This document shows, piece after piece, positions 34,128 through 36,069 of a stretch of 36,069 nt of DNA. The notes under the pieces were generated by a model. It saw only the letters and a program-made list of their open reading frames with translations. It was not told the DNA's origin and made no database searches. Both the position numbers and the translations under genes were made by a program. Positions within the stretch are counted from its first letter, which is position 1, and each line of letters opens with the position of its first letter. The DNA is from Psychrobacter fozii. GTDB taxonomy: Bacteria; Pseudomonadota; Gammaproteobacteria; Pseudomonadales; Moraxellaceae. The DNA lies in the NCBI RefSeq assembly GCF_003217155.1, contig NZ_QJSU01000014.1:1-36069 (forward strand), written 5' to 3'.

Positions 34128-35810
34128 ATGTCAAACAAGCGTCCTTTATATATTCCCGTTGCTGGCCCCGCTCTTTTAGAAACTCCTTTACTGAATAAAG
34201 GTAGTGCTTTTTCATCAGAAGAACGTAGTAGCTTTAATTTAACGGGGCTATTACCTCATAATATTGAAACGATTGAGGAGCAATCATTACGTGCTTATCA
34301 TCAACTGAGCTCATTCACTGACGCTATGGATAAGCATATTTACTTGCGTAACATCCAAGATACCAATGAAACCTTATTTCATCATCTCATTGAGCAGCAT
34401 ATTGAGGAAGTCATGCCGCTCATTTATACCCCAACCGTTGGTCAGGCGTGTGAAAAATTCTCGCAAATTTATCGTCGTAAACGGGGTTTGTTTATCTCAT
34501 ATCCTGAGCGTCACAAAATCGACGATATGCTACAAAATGCCACCAAACAAAACGTCAAAGTGATCGTTGTTACTGACGGCGAACGTATCTTGGGCCTAGG
34601 GGATCAGGGTATTGGCGGCATGGGCATTCCAATCGGTAAGTTGTCTTTGTACACGGCTTGTGGTGGTATTAGCCCAGCTTACTGTCTACCTATTCTGCTG
34701 GATGTCGGTACCAATAACCAACAGTTGCTTGACGATCCTATGTATATGGGCTGGAGAAATCCGCGCATCTCTGGCGATGAATATAATGAATTTGTGGACT
34801 TATTTATTCAAGCTGTTAAGCGCCGTTGGCCAGAAGTGTTATTGCAATTTGAAGATTTTGCTCAGGAAAACGCTACCCCGTTATTGAATAAATATCGTGA
34901 TCAGCTATGCTGCTTTAATGATGATATTCAAGGGACTGCTGCGGTATCGGTTGGTACTTTGATTGCAGCGTGTCTAAATAAAGGTCAAAAACTTAGCCAA
35001 CAGAATATCGCATTTTTAGGCGCAGGATCTGCTGGTTGTGGTATTGCTGAGCATATTATTCGTCAGATGCAGCGTGAAGGATTGACTGAAGAGCAAGCTC
35101 GTAGTCAAGTATTCATGGTTGATCGCTATGGTTTATTGACAGATGGTATGACAGAGCTACAAAAATTTCAAGAACCGTTAGTACAAAAAGAATCAGCTGT
35201 TGCAAGCTGGGATAAAAGTAAGAAACTCGGCTTAGCACAAGTGGTTAAACAAGCAAAAATTACCGTATTATTTGGTGTTAGCGGACAAAAAGGTCTGTTC
35301 ACCCAAGAGGTCATCGAATCGCTATGTGCTAATACTGAACACCCAATTGTACTACCACTTTCAAATCCAACTTCTCGTGTTGAAGCGACGCCGCAAGAAG
35401 TCATGAATTGGAGTAAAGGTAAGGCAATTGTTGCAACGGGTAGTCCGTTTCCTCATACCACTTATAACGGTCAGTCTTTTGAGGTTTCTCAGTGTAATAA
35501 CAGCTATATTTTCCCCGGTATTGGTCTAGGTGTTTTAGCAGCACGTGCGACGGGTATCAGCGATAATATGCTAACGGCGGCAAGCCAAGCCCTTGCAGAT
35601 ATATCCATGGAATACGAAAAAGCACCTGGTGCCATCCTACCGCCGATTAAAGTTATCAGAGAGATCAGTGAAAAAATAGCGTATGCCGTGGCATTGCAGG
35701 CGGCTCAAGATAAGCTGGCACTCCCTATCACAGCGGAGAACTTACAACGCCGGTTGAAAGCGAACTTTTGGTTACCTGAATACCGTAACTATCGTCGTAC
35801 TTCTTTCTAG
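34128..35810 (+). CDS. maeA: NAD-dependent malic enzyme (oxaloacetate-decarboxylating)
   Basis: A 560-residue enzyme of the large SfcA/MaeA type (E. coli 565). Diagnostic blocks are [30 protein letters not shown] with the catalytic tyrosine, [20 protein letters not shown] with the catalytic lysine, [11 protein letters not shown] and [12 protein letters not shown] for the metal, and the Rossmann [13 protein letters not shown]. Reaction: L-malate + NAD+ to pyruvate + CO2 + NADH, in the cytosol. It has its own promoter region with repeats. It would convert C4 acids from the fumarate-producing aspA route into pyruvate. The family is certain; NAD rather than NADP preference is from family resemblance. 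Confidence 0.93.
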   Translation: MSNKRPLYIPVAGPALLETPLLNKGSAFSSEERSSFNLTGLLPHNIETIEEQSLRAYHQLSSFTDAMDKHIYLRNIQDTNETLFHHLIEQHIEEVMPLIYTPTVGQACEKFSQIYRRKRGLFISYPERHKIDDMLQNATKQNVKVIVVTDGERILGLGDQGIGGMGIPIGKLSLYTACGGISPAYCLPILLDVGTNNQQLLDDPMYMGWRNPRISGDEYNEFVDLFIQAVKRRWPEVLLQFEDFAQENATPLLNKYRDQLCCFNDDIQGTAAVSVGTLIAACLNKGQKLSQQNIAFLGAGSAGCGIAEHIIRQMQREGLTEEQARSQVFMVDRYGLLTDGMTELQKFQEPLVQKESAVASWDKSKKLGLAQVVKQAKITVLFGVSGQKGLFTQEVIESLCANTEHPIVLPLSNPTSRVEATPQEVMNWSKGKAIVATGSPFPHTTYNGQSFEVSQCNNSYIFPGIGLGVLAARATGISDNMLTAASQALADISMEYEKAPGAILPPIKVIREISEKIAYAVALQAAQDKLALPITAENLQRRLKANFWLPEYRNYRRTSF

Positions 35811-35974
35811 TTTTATAAATTAGATATAAAAAACCTTAATATTGGGCAAATTATCTAAGTACAATACTGAATAAAAAAGGGAGTTGATGAGCCTATTATG
35901 CTGGAGAAGGTATCTGGCTTTGCAAAACAATTCTTGTCAGTAGCCTGATGTTAATAGCAAAAAACCACCTTAAC

Positions 35975-35998
35975 TGAACTGACCCCCAAATATTGGAC
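35975..35998. repeat. Terminal inverted repeat of an IS3-family element
   Basis: TGAACTGACCCCC followed by AAATATTGGAC resembles the ends of IS150-group IS3 elements (TG...CTGACCCCCAAAA.TTGGAC). It lies just outside the stop codon of a matching transposase fragment. The element's other end is beyond the window, so target duplication cannot be checked. Confidence 0.75.
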
Positions 35999-36007
35999 GG
36001 TTTAAGT

Positions 36008-36069
36008 TTATATCAAGGACTGAGTTCTGTATTGCACAGGACTCAGTCCTTTTAGTTTAAGCTGAATTC
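36008..36069 (-). CDS. IS3-family transposase OrfB, C-terminal fragment (truncated by window)
   Basis: On the minus strand the last 20 codons read IQLKLKGLSPVQYRTQSLI then TAA. LKGLSPVQYR at the extreme C-terminus is typical of IS3-family OrfB (DDE-type integrase-like transposase). The fragment ends 10 bases before the terminal repeat region. The catalytic domain lies beyond the window edge, so activity cannot be judged. Confidence 0.75.
   Translation of the reverse strand, partial: IQLKLKGLSPVQYRTQSLI
36015..36051. terminator. 16-bp hairpin inside the transposase 3' end
   Basis: Arms 36015-36030 and 36036-36051 pair fully (one G-U) around a 5-nt loop and are followed on the plus strand by TTAGTTTAA. 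It overlaps the codons for LKGLSPVQYRTQSL. On the plus strand it could stop transcription entering the element from the malic enzyme side. Confidence 0.5.

Larger units (their letters stand above)
35975..36069 (-). mobile_element. IS3-family (IS150-group-like) insertion sequence, right end only
   Basis: The terminal repeat at 35975 and the transposase C-terminus at 36008-36069 have the right order and spacing for the orfB-proximal end of an IS3-family element. The element continues past the window. It inserted about 165 bp after the malic enzyme stop, in a gap (35811-35974) with no convincing gene. Confidence 0.75.

Noticed and set aside
35887..35949. Very short frames after the malic enzyme (16-18 codons), one with GGGAG before it
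   Set aside because: Too short to support without conservation; the Shine-Dalgarno-like sequence is too close to the first ATG, and no family is recognised.

Overview
The window looks like a stretch of a Moraxellaceae chromosome, most probably Psychrobacter. This is an inference from moderate AT-richness, the style of the proteins and the mix of genes (a Bap-type adhesin, LctP/Dld lactate genes, DddB/DddC-like enzymes, an SfcA-type malic enzyme). It is not a database identification. The window opens inside one gene and closes inside another.

Layout. 1-3216 is the C-terminal 1071 codons of a giant repetitive Bap/LapF-type surface adhesin, closed by a strong terminator. 3421-7545 encodes an unusual 1374-residue fusion: a large N-terminal region of unknown function, a MurF-like ATP-dependent amide ligase and a serine DD-peptidase-like domain, with no visible signal peptide. 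7705-12867 is a catabolic unit: an IclR regulator divergent from GntP permease, iron-type alcohol dehydrogenase and CoA-acylating semialdehyde dehydrogenase. The last two resemble DddB/DddC, which process 3-hydroxypropionate in DMSP degradation, but no DddD is present. 13202-17916 is a lactate unit: a LysR regulator divergent from lactate permease and quinone-linked D-lactate dehydrogenase.

18219-24573 is a divergent amine or N-acyl compound unit. Leftward it has a Rid-family protein, a DUF1028 protein, a LysR regulator and an M20 amidohydrolase. Rightward it has a flavin monooxygenase and a betaine/aminoaldehyde-type aldehyde dehydrogenase. 24777-32118 continues rightward with an ion-coupled permease, an AraC regulator, an ornithine-cyclodeaminase/mu-crystallin-family dehydrogenase, a second Rid-family protein, a DadA-like FAD amine oxidoreductase and aspartate ammonia-lyase. 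Together these look like a route that oxidises an amino acid or amine to an imine, reduces or hydrolyses it, and feeds fumarate into central metabolism. The substrate cannot be read from the sequence.

32366-33661 is hisD (histidine biosynthesis) and 34128-35810 an NAD-type malic enzyme; the malic enzyme could turn C4 acids from the upstream pathways into pyruvate. The window ends in an IS3-family insertion sequence. Its terminal repeat begins near 35975, and the last 20 codons of its transposase (minus strand) are visible at 36008-36069.

Most transcription units are separated by clear hairpin terminators. Several starts were moved from the longest possible ORF to a downstream codon with a good ribosome binding site (GntP permease, lactate permease, Dld, DUF1028, ALDH, HisD). 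No tRNA, rRNA or CRISPR array was seen.
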